In this document: positions 55,674 to 64,000 of the stretch, piece after piece
How positions within the stretch are numbered: the stretch's first letter is position 1
How the letters are laid out: each line of letters opens with the position of its first letter
From: an uncultured Acidimicrobiaceae bacterium
Lineage (GTDB): Bacteria > Actinomycetota > Acidimicrobiia > Acidimicrobiales > RAAP-2
Direction of reading: 5' to 3'
Assembly (NCBI GenBank): GCA_937894805.1
Contig: CALAYR010000136.1
Coordinates: 5,275-69,274 of the forward strand
DNA length: 64,000 bases
The notes under the pieces: generated by a model
Told to the model about the DNA's origin: nothing
Seen by the model: the letters and a program-made list of their open reading frames with translations, nothing else
Databases searched by the model: none
Program-made: the position numbers and the translations under genes

Positions 55674-56621
55674 ATGCTGATCATTCAGCGTCCAACCATT
55701 GAGCCCGTCGGTGAAGCCGATGGCAATAGCCAGTCGTTCCGAATCGGGCCACTTGACCCCGGTTTCGGTCACACGCTGGGTAACTCCCTGCGCCGTACGC
55801 TGCTGAGCTCCATCCCGGGTGCTGCGGCTACTCGCGTGAAGTTCAGCAACGCCGTGGCCCTGCACGAGTTCGGCACCATCGAAGGCGTTAAGGAAGACGT
55901 CCTCGACATCTGCTTGAACTTGAAGGACCTCGTTGTCAGTGTCGAGAGCGACGAGCCCGTCATCATCACGCTGGAGAAGAGTGGAGAGGGTGCCGCTACG
56001 GCTGCCGACCTCAAGCTCACCTCCGACGTTGCGGTGTTGAACTCAGACCTCGTGATCGCCAACTTGACGAGCGCCAAGGCCTCGCTGTCGTTCGAACTGC
56101 GCGTTGAGCGTGGCAAGGGCTACGTCGGCGCCGAAGGTAACAAGTCCGGTATGGGCATCGACGAGATTCCTCTCGACGCCATCTTCTCGCCCGTGCGTCG
56201 CGTGAGCTTCGAAGTAGAGCCAGTTCGTGTTGACCTGGCCAAGGACTTCGACAGCCTCATCATCGCCATCGAGACCGACGGTTCCATCGCACCTTCCGAG
56301 GCTCTGTCTTCGGCCGGTAAGACGCTCGAATCTTTGGTTGAGTTGATCGCCACCTTCGACGAGGCCGTTCCGGCTCTCCAGTTGGGTGACGTCAGTGCCG
56401 CTACGGCCGCTGCTTCAGAACTCGACATCAACATCGAGGCCCTGGGTCTCGGTGAGCGTGCTCGCAACTGCTTGAAGCGTGCCGGTATTAACACCGTCGC
56501 ACAGCTGACCAACGCCACTGAGCGTGACCTGATGGCTATCACCAACTTCGGCGAGACTTCGCTGAAGGATGTCAACGAGCGTCTGGCCGAGCGTGGCCTG
56601 GCTCTGAAGTTGGAGTTCTAG
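55674..56621 (+). CDS. rpoA: DNA-directed RNA polymerase subunit alpha
   Basis: A 315-aa alpha subunit. The N-terminal dimerisation domain includes GFGHTLGNSLRRTLLSSIPG and VHEF-type assembly region (ALHEFGTIEGVKEDVLDICL). The C-terminal DNA-binding domain after a linker (from about residue 245) contains ERARNCLKRAGINTVAQLTN and TNFGETSLKDVNERL. AGGAACCAC precedes ATG 55674. rplQ follows 2 nt later. Confidence 0.97.
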   Translation: MLIIQRPTIEPVGEADGNSQSFRIGPLDPGFGHTLGNSLRRTLLSSIPGAAATRVKFSNAVALHEFGTIEGVKEDVLDICLNLKDLVVSVESDEPVIITLEKSGEGAATAADLKLTSDVAVLNSDLVIANLTSAKASLSFELRVERGKGYVGAEGNKSGMGIDEIPLDAIFSPVRRVSFEVEPVRVDLAKDFDSLIIAIETDGSIAPSEALSSAGKTLESLVELIATFDEAVPALQLGDVSAATAAASELDINIEALGLGERARNCLKRAGINTVAQLTNATERDLMAITNFGETSLKDVNERLAERGLALKLEF

Positions 56622-56623
56622 TC

Positions 56624-56986
56624 ATGCGCGGAACTCCAAAGCGCAGTCACCGTTTCGGTGGTGACGCCGCTCACCAGAAGGCCATGATGGGCAACCTCGT
56701 CGCATCGATGATCGCTGCTGAAGGCATCGTGACGACGGAAGCCAAGGCGAAGGCCTTGCGTCCGATCGTTGAGAAAGTTGTCACCGCCGCTAAGAACTCG
56801 CCCGAGGGCTCGGTCCACGCGCACCGTCGCATCGTTGGTTTCATCCGCGACAAGGACATGACGCACAAGCTCTTCACGGAGATTGCTCCCCGGTACGCCA
56901 CGCGTCCCGGTGGCTACACCCGTATCTTGAAGCTTGGGCCGCGTCCGGGCGACAATGCTCCGATGGCGCGCATTGAGTTCGTTTGA
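56624..56986 (+). CDS. rplQ: 50S ribosomal protein L17
   Basis: A 120-aa L17: GGDAAHQKAMMGNLVASMIA, EGIVTTEAKAKALRPIVEKV, and C-terminal GYTRILKLGPRPGDNAPMAR. The family normally begins with a similar RxxH motif (here RGTPKRSHRFGG). It surrounds the tunnel exit. The reading frame of truA overlaps its last codons. Confidence 0.97.
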   Translation: MRGTPKRSHRFGGDAAHQKAMMGNLVASMIAAEGIVTTEAKAKALRPIVEKVVTAAKNSPEGSVHAHRRIVGFIRDKDMTHKLFTEIAPRYATRPGGYTRILKLGPRPGDNAPMARIEFV

Positions 56987-57839
56987 TGTAACCAACGCCA
57001 CCCAGCGGTGGCGTATTGACCTCGCCTATGACGGCCGAGGTCTCCATGGATTTGCTGAACAGCCCGGTCACCAAACGGTGATCGGGCTGCTTCGTGAAAC
57101 GCTGACTCGCACGCTTCGGCTGCTCGCCCCGCCCCAGATCATTGGGGCCGGCCGGACCGACGCCGGGGTGCACGCCTTCGCACAAGTGATTCACGTCGAT
57201 CTGCCCCCGCGGCTCTTTCCCGATGAGCGAGGCGAACCAACCGAGCGGTTAATTCGCAGCCTCAATATGCAGCTGGCCGGTCGGGTGCGAATTCTCAAGG
57301 TCCAACCCGTGAGTAAGGAGTTCCACGCCCGGTACTCGGCCCAGTGGCGGGCCTATCGGTACCTCGTGGTGGAGAGCGAGGGCCCAGCGCTCGACCTCAC
57401 CGCCCATCTGGCTTGGGTGACGCACGGTCCCATTGACCTGGACCTCTTGAACCGGGCCGCCGAGCTGGTCGTCGGGACGCACGATTTCCGGTCCTTTTGC
57501 CGCCGAGCCCCGGGTACCACGCTGAGCGATCCTCTGACGCGAAACGTCTCTGAGGCGAGGTGGCGCCACGTCCCCGACGAGCTGGGAATTCATCCCTCCG
57601 GCGCGCCCGTGCTCCGGCTTGATATTCGAGCCAACGCCTTCTGCCACCAGATGGTCCGGAGTTTGACCGGGGTGATGGTTGGCATTGGCCAGGGGAAAAT
57701 CCCAATTTCACTACTGTCTGAGCGATTTGAGAGTGGCGATCGCGACGGTCTGCCCACGCCCGCGCCGGCCGGTGGGCTGGCCCTGATTGGGGTTGGCTAC
57801 GACGAATTTGCCGGGGGACCCTCCGGCTTTGTAGGCTAG
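56955..57839 (+). CDS. truA: tRNA pseudouridine synthase A
   Basis: A 294-aa TruA that makes pseudouridine at positions 38-40 of tRNAs. The catalytic Asp is in AGRTDAGVHAFAQVIH, and later motifs are FHARYSAQWRAYRYLVV, GTHDFRSFC and NAFCHQMVRSLTG. The start is uncertain: ATG 56955 and TTG 56973 both lie within the end of rplQ and the conserved part begins around TQRWRIDLAYDG. Overlap with rplQ implies coupling. rplM follows. Confidence 0.93.
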   Translation: MLRWRALSSFDVTNATQRWRIDLAYDGRGLHGFAEQPGHQTVIGLLRETLTRTLRLLAPPQIIGAGRTDAGVHAFAQVIHVDLPPRLFPDERGEPTERLIRSLNMQLAGRVRILKVQPVSKEFHARYSAQWRAYRYLVVESEGPALDLTAHLAWVTHGPIDLDLLNRAAELVVGTHDFRSFCRRAPGTTLSDPLTRNVSEARWRHVPDELGIHPSGAPVLRLDIRANAFCHQMVRSLTGVMVGIGQGKIPISLLSERFESGDRDGLPTPAPAGGLALIGVGYDEFAGGPSGFVG

Positions 57840-57892
57840 GTAGTCCGCTGCGGAGCCCCGTGGCAATTTTTGACGCGAAACAAGGAAATAAA

Positions 57893-58339
57893 GTGCGCAC
57901 GTATTCACCCAAGGAGTCCGAGATCACTCGGAGCTGGCACGTCATCGATGCCGAAGGTCTTGTTCTCGGTCGTCTCTCAACGGAAGTTGCCCGCCTCTTG
58001 CGCGGCAAGCACCGTCCCTACTTCACGCCTCACCTCGACACTGGTGACTTCGTCGTTATCGTCAACGCCGACAAGATCAAGTTGAGTTCCGACAAGGCCG
58101 ACAAGAAGTTCGTCTACCGTCACTCCGGCTACCCAGGTGGTATTCGCAAGACGCGGTGGAGCGAGTTGCTCGCTAACAACCCAGTGAAGTTGGTCTTTGA
58201 CTCCATCAAGGGCATGGTTCCTCACACCCGTTTGGGCAGTGCACAGATGAGCAAGTTGTTCGTCTACGCCGGACCTACTCACCCCCACGCTGCGCAGCAG
58301 CCTGTTCCATTCGACACCTCGGCCATCCGCCGCGGTTAA
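57893..58339 (+). CDS. rplM: 50S ribosomal protein L13
   Basis: A 148-aa L13: [40 protein letters not shown] and the central AGGIRKT-like stretch (here [14 protein letters not shown]). It is an early 50S assembly protein. GTG 57893 is chosen because AAGGAA lies 5 nt upstream and the product starts as usual; GTG 57860 would add 11 residues. A TAGGCT box at the end of truA (57830-57835) may be its promoter. Confidence 0.96.
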   Translation: MRTYSPKESEITRSWHVIDAEGLVLGRLSTEVARLLRGKHRPYFTPHLDTGDFVVIVNADKIKLSSDKADKKFVYRHSGYPGGIRKTRWSELLANNPVKLVFDSIKGMVPHTRLGSAQMSKLFVYAGPTHPHAAQQPVPFDTSAIRRG

Positions 58340-58352
58340 GGAGATATTCGTC

Positions 58353-58745
58353 GTGACTACTGAGACCACCACCACTACTGGCCGTCGTAAGGAAGCAACC
58401 GCCCGTGTGCGCTTGCGTCCCGGCACCGGCACCATCACGATCAACGGTCGTGCCTTGGACAACTACTTCACCTCCGCAACGCACCGTCAGATGTTGACGC
58501 AGCCGTTGCGTGACACCAACACCGAAGTTCTCTACGACGTAGACGCCACCATCGATGGCGGCGGTGTGGCCGGTCAGGCTGGTGCCTTGCGCCACGGTAT
58601 TGCTCGCGCCCTCGTGGAAGTTAACGAAGAGCTTCGCGGAACCCTCAAGAAGGCCGGCCTCCTCACGCGTGACTCACGTAAGAAGGAAAGCAAGAAGTAC
58701 GGTCTCAAGAAGGCCCGTAAGGCTCCTCAGTACTCGAAGCGTTAA
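58353..58745 (+). CDS. rpsI: 30S ribosomal protein S9
   Basis: A 130-aa S9: [40 protein letters not shown] and C-terminal [18 protein letters not shown], whose basic end touches the P-site tRNA. GTG 58353 has AAGGAG just after the rplM stop. glmM starts 4 nt after the stop. Confidence 0.97.
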   Translation: MTTETTTTTGRRKEATARVRLRPGTGTITINGRALDNYFTSATHRQMLTQPLRDTNTEVLYDVDATIDGGGVAGQAGALRHGIARALVEVNEELRGTLKKAGLLTRDSRKKESKKYGLKKARKAPQYSKR

Positions 58746-58749
58746 GCCA

Positions 58750-60039
58750 ATGTCCGTGCAATTTGGCACGGACGGTATTCGCGGTGTTGCGGGTACCGAC
58801 ATCACTGTCGAACTCGCGTACCGCTTAGGTCGTGCTGTTGCTTCCGTTTTTGGGCTCACCACGGTCGTCGGTTACGACACTCGTGAAAGCTCCTCTTCAC
58901 TGGCGGCGGCCGTTCTCCAGGGATTAGTTGATGGCGGCGTCACGCCACTCAATCTCGGTGTGATCACAACACCCGGAGTCGCCGTCTTGGCCGAACACGT
59001 CGATGGAGTGGGCATCGTTATCTCGGCCTCCCACAATCCCTTTTCGGACAACGGTCTGAAGGTCTTTGGACGCGGCGGCACCAAGCTAGATCACGACACC
59101 GAAGCGGCCGTGCAGTTGGCTCTCGCGAGTGCGCCATCGTCGGATGGCCCCTACAGCGAGTTCCCCGTCGATCAGACCGCTCGAGCTACCTACCTGAATC
59201 GCCTCCGGGCCTCACGTAGTGCTACATCACTCGAGGGTCTGCACATTGTGTTGGACTGCGCTAACGGTGCGGCCTCGCCACTCGCGCGCGAACTATTTAC
59301 GTCGCTAGGTGCCACTGTGGATGTGATTCACGACACTCCCGATGGCCGCAACATCAATACCGACTGTGGCTCGACGCACCCCGAAGATCTCCAGGCGGCC
59401 GTGGTGCGCCTCGGTGCCGATTTTGGTCTGGCCTTTGATGGTGATGCCGACCGCTTGGTCGCCGTCGACGAAGCCGGCATTCGCCGCGATGGTGATGACC
59501 TCATGGTGCTCTTCGCCCTCGATCTGCACGCGCGCCACGAAGTTGAGACCCTCGTTATTACTTCGATGAGTAATCTCGGGCTCCGCCAGGCACTGCAGTC
59601 GGCCGGTATCGCGATGCTCGAAACTGACGTCGGCGACCGCAACGTCTTAATCGCTCTGGAGGAACACAACCTGCCCTTCGGGGGCGAGCAGTCGGGACAT
59701 TTGATCTTTCGCCAGGAACTGTCGACGGGTGACGGCATGCTGTCTGGTCTCCACGTGGCCGAACTCGTGAAGCGTGCCGGACCGCTCGGTGCGCTCTGTG
59801 ACCGGTCGTGGGAACGAGCACCGCAGTTCCTGCTCAATATTCCCCGCGAGAGCTACGACGAGCGTGCTGTCGTCAGCACCATTGAACGAATCTGCGCCGA
59901 ACAGGGAGTCAGTAGCGAAGACCTGCGCATTGTGATTCGCCCTTCGGGGACCGAACCAGTCGTGCGGGTCATGGTGGAGTCCACCAACGGGGGCCTCGTC
60001 GGGACACTCGAAGCCGCTCTTCGGAGTGAATTTCTCTAA
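58750..60039 (+). CDS. glmM: Phosphoglucosamine mutase
   Basis: A 429-aa enzyme converting glucosamine-6-phosphate to glucosamine-1-phosphate for peptidoglycan synthesis. The N-terminus is FGTDGIRGVAGTDIT. The phosphoserine loop is VISASHNPFSDNGLK, the metal loop is FDGDADRLVAVD, the sugar loop GGEQSGH, and the phosphate site RPSGTEPVVRVM. ATG 58750 is used; the open frame further upstream lies inside rpsI in another phase. glmS follows with its own leaderless promoter. Confidence 0.96.
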   Translation: MSVQFGTDGIRGVAGTDITVELAYRLGRAVASVFGLTTVVGYDTRESSSSLAAAVLQGLVDGGVTPLNLGVITTPGVAVLAEHVDGVGIVISASHNPFSDNGLKVFGRGGTKLDHDTEAAVQLALASAPSSDGPYSEFPVDQTARATYLNRLRASRSATSLEGLHIVLDCANGAASPLARELFTSLGATVDVIHDTPDGRNINTDCGSTHPEDLQAAVVRLGADFGLAFDGDADRLVAVDEAGIRRDGDDLMVLFALDLHARHEVETLVITSMSNLGLRQALQSAGIAMLETDVGDRNVLIALEEHNLPFGGEQSGHLIFRQELSTGDGMLSGLHVAELVKRAGPLGALCDRSWERAPQFLLNIPRESYDERAVVSTIERICAEQGVSSEDLRIVIRPSGTEPVVRVMVESTNGGLVGTLEAALRSEFL

Positions 60040-60063
60040 TCAGTTTTAAAAATCACCGGTCGG

Positions 60064-60069
60064 TAGACT
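60064..60069 (+). promoter_or_regulatory. -10 box of glmS (leaderless)
   Basis: TAGACT, 7 nt before ATG 60077, with no Shine-Dalgarno sequence. Confidence 0.55.
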
Positions 60070-60076
60070 GACCACC

Positions 60077-61918
60077 ATGTGCGGCATCATCGGTGTCGTG
60101 GGAGCACAAGATGCTCTTCCGATTCTTTTAGAGGGACTTGAACGTCTCGAATATCGCGGCTACGACTCGGCCGGCGTCGCTTTGGTCAACGCGGGCGTCA
60201 CATGGCGAGCCCGTGCGGCCGCCGGAACGGAATCGGTGGCCTCGCTCGTCGCCAACTGCGACTCGGCCCCGGCCCACAGCCCGGCCGGTATTGGCCACAC
60301 CCGTTGGGCCACCCACGGTGCCCCGGGCGAAGCCAACGCTCACCCCCACATGGACTGTGCCGGTTCGATTGCTCTGATTCACAACGGCATCATCGAGAAC
60401 CATCAGGAACTTGGCGCTCAGCTTCGCGAACGGGGCCACGTCTTTACCTCGGCCACCGACACTGAGGTCCTGGCTCACCGCATTGAAGAGTGGCGCAAGA
60501 GCGGGCTTGATCTCCTGGAGTCGGTTCGGGCCACCCTGAACGAGGTGCGCGGAGCCTTCGCGCTCGCCGTGATGGACAGCGACGAACCCGACGTGATTAT
60601 TGCGGCTCGTCGTATTTCGCCACTGATTGTCGGCACGTCCGACGGCATGACGTTGCTGGCCTCCGACGTACCGGCCATTTTGGATCGGGCCGACCGCTTC
60701 TTTGTGGTCGATGACGACCAACTCGTGCGTTTAACGCCGAGTGGCTACACCGTTACCGACCTGGCGGGCAATCCCGACGAGCTCCGTGAGCTCGACGTTG
60801 ATTGGGACCTCGAAACGGCCCAAAAAGGTGGCTACGACGACTTCATGACCAAGGAGATCAACGAGCAGCCCGACGCCGTGCGGGCCACTCTGTTGGACCG
60901 GGTCGACGAACAGGGCCGCATCAAGTTTGACGAACTGCGACTCACTGACGACCAACTGCGCGACGCCGCCAAGGTCGTCTTGGTGGCCTGTGGTTCGAGT
61001 TTCCACGCGGCCATGGTGGCCAAGTACGCCATTGAGCGTTGGGCCCGCGTGTCCGTGGAAGTCGACATCGCTTCGGAGTTCCGCTATCGCGACCCCGTCG
61101 TGGACGGCACCACCTTGGTGATTGGTGTTTCGCAGAGTGGTGAAACAATCGACACGATTCAGGCCCTCCGGGAAGCGAAGTCTCGGGGCGCAATGGTCGT
61201 GGCCGTTTCCAACGTGGTCGACTCCTCCATGGCCCGCGAAGCCGACGCCGTGCTCTACACCCGTGCCGGACTCGAAGTCTGCGTAGCTTCCACGAAGGCC
61301 GTCCTGGCCCAGATCGCCGCTTTGGAACTCCTGGCCTTGCAACTTGCTCAAGTCCGTGGCACCTTGAGCGACGGCGAGGTGGCTATTTTGCTCCAGCAGC
61401 TTCAAGCCACACCGGAACTGGTGCGCACCACAATTGAGCGTGACGCGATCGTGGCCGCCGCCGCTCAGCAACTCAGCAGTGCGCGTGATTTCTTCTTCTT
61501 GGGTCGTAACGTCGGCTTCCCCGTAGCCCTCGAAGGGGCCCTCAAACTCAAAGAGATCTCCTACCTCCACGCCGAGGGCTATCCGGCCGGTGAACTCAAG
61601 CACGGTCCCTTGGCGCTCATCGAGCCCGGTGTCGTGGTCGTGGCGATTGCCACCGATGGAGTCCTGCTCGAAAAGCTGCTCGCCAACATCGCCGAAGTGA
61701 AGAGCCGTGGCGCCACGGTTGTCGCACTCTGCGTGGACGGCGATGAGATGGTGCCCGCGGTGGCCGACTTCGTACTTCGCGTTCCGGCCACCAACTCACT
61801 GCTCTCGCCCATTGTGGACATTGTCGTTCTCCAACAGTTCGCCTATCACCTGGCCCGTGGACGTGGGCTCAACGTTGACCGTCCCCGCAACTTGGCCAAG
61901 ACGGTCACCGTCGAATGA
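60077..61918 (+). CDS. glmS: Glutamine-fructose-6-phosphate aminotransferase (isomerizing)
   Basis: A 613-aa GlmS. The catalytic Cys2 opens the glutaminase domain (MCGIIGVVG), followed by LEYRGYDSAGVAL and HTRWATHGAP. The two SIS sugar domains contain ACGSSFHAAMVAKYAIE and GVSQSGETIDTIQAL, and FLGRNVGFPVALEGALKLKE. It makes glucosamine-6-phosphate, the substrate of glmM upstream. ATG 60077 with TAGACT 7 nt before suggests a leaderless transcript. The end overlaps acpS by four bases. Confidence 0.97.
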   Translation: MCGIIGVVGAQDALPILLEGLERLEYRGYDSAGVALVNAGVTWRARAAAGTESVASLVANCDSAPAHSPAGIGHTRWATHGAPGEANAHPHMDCAGSIALIHNGIIENHQELGAQLRERGHVFTSATDTEVLAHRIEEWRKSGLDLLESVRATLNEVRGAFALAVMDSDEPDVIIAARRISPLIVGTSDGMTLLASDVPAILDRADRFFVVDDDQLVRLTPSGYTVTDLAGNPDELRELDVDWDLETAQKGGYDDFMTKEINEQPDAVRATLLDRVDEQGRIKFDELRLTDDQLRDAAKVVLVACGSSFHAAMVAKYAIERWARVSVEVDIASEFRYRDPVVDGTTLVIGVSQSGETIDTIQALREAKSRGAMVVAVSNVVDSSMAREADAVLYTRAGLEVCVASTKAVLAQIAALELLALQLAQVRGTLSDGEVAILLQQLQATPELVRTTIERDAIVAAAAQQLSSARDFFFLGRNVGFPVALEGALKLKEISYLHAEGYPAGELKHGPLALIEPGVVVVAIATDGVLLEKLLANIAEVKSRGATVVALCVDGDEMVPAVADFVLRVPATNSLLSPIVDIVVLQQFAYHLARGRGLNVDRPRNLAKTVTVE

Positions 61919-62367
61919 GTGACGTCGTCGGCGTCGGGATTGATCTCGTCGACGTCGAGCGATTCGGGGCCACCATTATTCGTCGACCCTCGTTGGTCAA
62001 TCGACTCTTCACCCCGCAAGAGATTCGTGACGCCGCTGGTCGGCCCGAACGTTTGGCGGCGCGCTTCGCGGCCAAAGAGGCCACTCTCAAGGTGATGGGC
62101 TGCGGGATAGGCGCCGCTCCCTTTTCGGCCATAGAAGTTGAACGGGATGAATCCGGCGCGCCGTCCCTCCTCCTCCACGGCCGTGCGGCCGAGTTGGCCC
62201 GGGAACGTTCCATTACTCAGTGGCAGCTCTCATTGACCCACACCCATCGCACGGCGGCCGCGGTGGCGCTCGGCTTCACTGCACGCTCCGACAGTGAACT
62301 TGTTTCGCCCCAGACCATGAATGACGCCCTAGGTCAAGTTCTGCGAGAGTTAGACCATGGCAATTGA
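61915..62367 (+). CDS. acpS: Holo-[acyl-carrier-protein] synthase
   Basis: A 150-aa phosphopantetheinyl transferase. The Mg2+ ligands lie in VGIDLVDVERF (Asp10) and RFAAKEATLKVMG (Glu). It transfers the CoA arm to acyl carrier protein. C-terminal residues after about 125 (RSDSELVSPQTMNDALGQVL) extend beyond the usual 120-130 aa. It starts at ATG 61915 in the end of glmS and overlaps alr by 11 bases. Confidence 0.93.
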   Translation: MSDVVGVGIDLVDVERFGATIIRRPSLVNRLFTPQEIRDAAGRPERLAARFAAKEATLKVMGCGIGAAPFSAIEVERDESGAPSLLLHGRAAELARERSITQWQLSLTHTHRTAAAVALGFTARSDSELVSPQTMNDALGQVLRELDHGN

Positions 62368-63508
62368 AGGAACCCGTCGCCCCGCGTGGGCCGAGATTGA
62401 CTTAATGGCGATGCGCCACAACGTTACGACGTTGCGCCACCTCATCGCTCCAGCCCAACTCTGCGGTGTCGTGAAGGCCAACGGGTACGGACACGGAGCC
62501 CTCTTTGCCGCTCGGGCCCTGTTGGACGCCGGCGTCGCCGGCTTGGCCGTGGCCATCGTGGATGAAGGTGTCGAACTTCGCGATGGTGGCATCACAGAAC
62601 CAATTCTCTTGCTGGCCGAGGCGCCCGCCGAATCTCTCGCCGATGCCCTTGACGCCAAGCTCACCCTCACGGTGGGATCGCTGGACGGGGCTCACGCCGC
62701 CGTCACCGCCGCGCAAGAAGCCGGTGGCCTCACGCCAGTGCACGTCAAGGTCGACACCGGTATGCACCGCATGGGCGTGGTGCTCGATGACCTGGGCGCC
62801 GTCCTCGACGTTCTGCACGCCTCGCCGAACATTGTCATTGAGGGCATGTACTCACACTTCGCGGTCGCTGATTCGGACCTCGTTGAAGACCGCGAGTACT
62901 GCGAAGCGCAGATGGCCCGTTTTGAAAAGGCGCTGGCCATCGCGGCCGACAAGGGCATCAACCCACCACTGACGCACCTCGCCAACTCGGCCGCCGCGAT
63001 TGCGCTGCCGGCCGCTCGACGTTCCATGGTCCGCGTGGGACTCGCCGCCTACGGCTATCTGCCACACCCCTCGATGGAGGCCCTCTTGGCCGAACAGGGT
63101 TTTCGACTACGTCCGGCCCTTTCGCTGCATGCTCGAGTGACGGCTATCCGCCAACTCGATGCCGGTGATCGCCCCAGCTACGGTCGCCGACGGGCGCTGC
63201 CTCAAGCGGCCACGGTCGCGACCGTGCCCTTCGGCTACGCCGATGGCTATCCCCGCCGCTTCTTTGACGCCGGGGCCGAAGTCCTTATCAACGGCATTCG
63301 CCACCCCTTGGCCGGTTCGGTCACGATGGATCAGCTCGTGGTCGACTGCGTCGGCGGCGAGGTCCGCGTGGGTGATGACGTGGTACTGCTCGGAACACAG
63401 GGTGACCAAACGATTTCGGCCGACGAGTGGGCCGCCTGGGGTGGAACCATTACGTGGGAAATCCTCTGCGGCATTGGTGCCCGAGTACCCCGTATTTCGC
63501 GTCACTAA
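62357..63508 (+). CDS. alr: Alanine racemase
   Basis: A 383-aa PLP enzyme making D-alanine for peptidoglycan. The PLP Lys40 lies in GVVKANGYGHGA, the second catalytic residue, Tyr, in PSYGRRR, and VDTGMHRMGV, LANSAAAI and FGYADGYPR complete the active site. ATG 62357 overlaps the end of acpS, giving the order glmM-glmS-acpS-alr common in Actinobacteria. The UDG gene follows 3 nt later. Confidence 0.96.
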   Translation: MAIEGTRRPAWAEIDLMAMRHNVTTLRHLIAPAQLCGVVKANGYGHGALFAARALLDAGVAGLAVAIVDEGVELRDGGITEPILLLAEAPAESLADALDAKLTLTVGSLDGAHAAVTAAQEAGGLTPVHVKVDTGMHRMGVVLDDLGAVLDVLHASPNIVIEGMYSHFAVADSDLVEDREYCEAQMARFEKALAIAADKGINPPLTHLANSAAAIALPAARRSMVRVGLAAYGYLPHPSMEALLAEQGFRLRPALSLHARVTAIRQLDAGDRPSYGRRRALPQAATVATVPFGYADGYPRRFFDAGAEVLINGIRHPLAGSVTMDQLVVDCVGGEVRVGDDVVLLGTQGDQTISADEWAAWGGTITWEILCGIGARVPRISRH

Positions 63509-63511
63509 TTC

Positions 63512-64000
63512 ATGGATATCCACAGCGCCAACGAGTGCACGCGCTGCGCCCTTTCGAAGACCCGCACCACAGTGGTCTTTGGCTCCGGTTCTCTCGACGC
63601 CGCGCTCATCGTGATCGGCGAGGCCCCGGGCAAGAGTGAGGACGAAGGTGGCGCTCCCTTTATTGGTCGAAGCGGCCAACTTCTCTTCTCGTTGATTGCC
63701 GAGGAACTGACGATGTCGCGCGAGGACTGCTACGTCACCAACGTGGTCAAGTGTCGTCCACCGGAGAATCGAACACCCCTCGCGCCCGAGATTGCGGCCT
63801 GCGCCCCGTGGCTGGAGGCCCAGCGGACCATGTGGTCGGGGAAAGTAGTCCTCACGTTGGGCTTGACGGCGGCCCGGGCCATGACTGGTTCGAAGGCCTC
63901 CATGAAGGATCTCCACGGGGTGCCCGTAGTGCGCGAGCACCTCACCATTGTGCCGACCTACCACCCGGCCGCAGCGCTGCGCCAAGGACCTAGCGTGGTG
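63512..64000 (+). CDS. Uracil-DNA glycosylase, iron-sulfur type (partial)
   Basis: A reading frame of 163 codons from ATG 63512 that runs off the window without a stop. An N-terminal CxxC (CTRC), then Cys in VVKCRPPENR and Cys in IAACAPWLE give the four Cys of a [4Fe-4S] cluster. The active-site motif is GEAPGKSEDEGG with GRSGQLLF, and the C-terminal THPSAL-equivalent reads PTYHPAAAL. This is the type 4/5 UDG family, removing uracil from DNA. Most of the protein appears to be present. Confidence 0.9.
   Translation, partial: MDIHSANECTRCALSKTRTTVVFGSGSLDAALIVIGEAPGKSEDEGGAPFIGRSGQLLFSLIAEELTMSREDCYVTNVVKCRPPENRTPLAPEIAACAPWLEAQRTMWSGKVVLTLGLTAARAMTGSKASMKDLHGVPVVREHLTIVPTYHPAAALRQGPSVV

Noticed and set aside
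58555..58749. N-terminal extension of GlmM by 65 codons
   Set aside because: It lies within rpsI in another phase; GlmM starts normally at ATG 58750.

Overview
The window (about 57-60% G+C by eye) looks like the chromosome of a free-living actinobacterium, most plausibly of the class Acidimicrobiia. That placement is an inference from four things: an acyl-CoA carboxylase epsilon-type micro-gene, an MptB-like mannosyltransferase, a DevS/DevR-like two-component pair, and many genes whose start codon lies 6-7 nt after a TAnnnT box (leaderless transcripts). No mobile elements, phage genes, CRISPR arrays or rRNA genes were seen.

Region 1 (1-6.4 kb) is central carbon metabolism. It holds the 3' end of crotonyl-CoA carboxylase/reductase, methylmalonyl-CoA epimerase, an acyl-CoA (propionyl-CoA) carboxylase beta chain with a 55-aa epsilon-like partner, a CorA transporter, and on the other strand 3-hydroxybutyryl-CoA dehydrogenase plus a single-chain B12 mutase of the ethylmalonyl-CoA type. 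Together these are much of the ethylmalonyl-CoA pathway. Region 2 (6.4-22 kb) is mixed housekeeping: an S51-like protein, two cyclophilins, aspartokinase and Asd, PhoU, RmuC, citrate synthase, a glycosyltransferase with no usual start codon, TesB, a GH1 glucosidase, GtrA, YajQ, tRNA-Tyr, MptB and a GNAT acetyltransferase.

Region 3 (22-51.2 kb) is the translation and transcription cluster in classical order: tRNA-Thr, tRNA-Met, rpmG, tRNA-Trp, secE, nusG, rplKA, rplJL, rpoBC, rpsLG, fusA, tuf, rpsJ, then rplC to rplO, secY, adk and map. It is cut into transcription units by structured leaders before rplJ, rpoB, rpsL, tuf and rplC. Four of these leaders have a TTGnnn/TAnnnT promoter with exactly 18 bp between the boxes.

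Region 4 (51.2-53.5 kb) is a reverse-strand module lying between map and infA, which are often neighbours: a PNPOx-like protein, a GAF histidine kinase and a LuxR-type response regulator. Region 5 (53.8-64 kb) returns to the ribosomal cluster (infA, rpmJ, rpsM, rpsK, rpsD, rpoA, rplQ, truA, rplM, rpsI) and continues into cell-wall precursor genes (glmM, glmS, acpS, alr), ending in a uracil-DNA glycosylase cut by the window edge.

The points most worth a second look are: infA, which can only start at CTG; a long run of hairpins between rpsJ and rplC; a nested-hairpin leader over the tuf start; a 34-codon leaderless upstream ORF that overlaps the rpoB start; an Asn at the RpoB position equivalent to E. 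coli His526; and the leaderless promoter pattern, which also corrects several gene starts.
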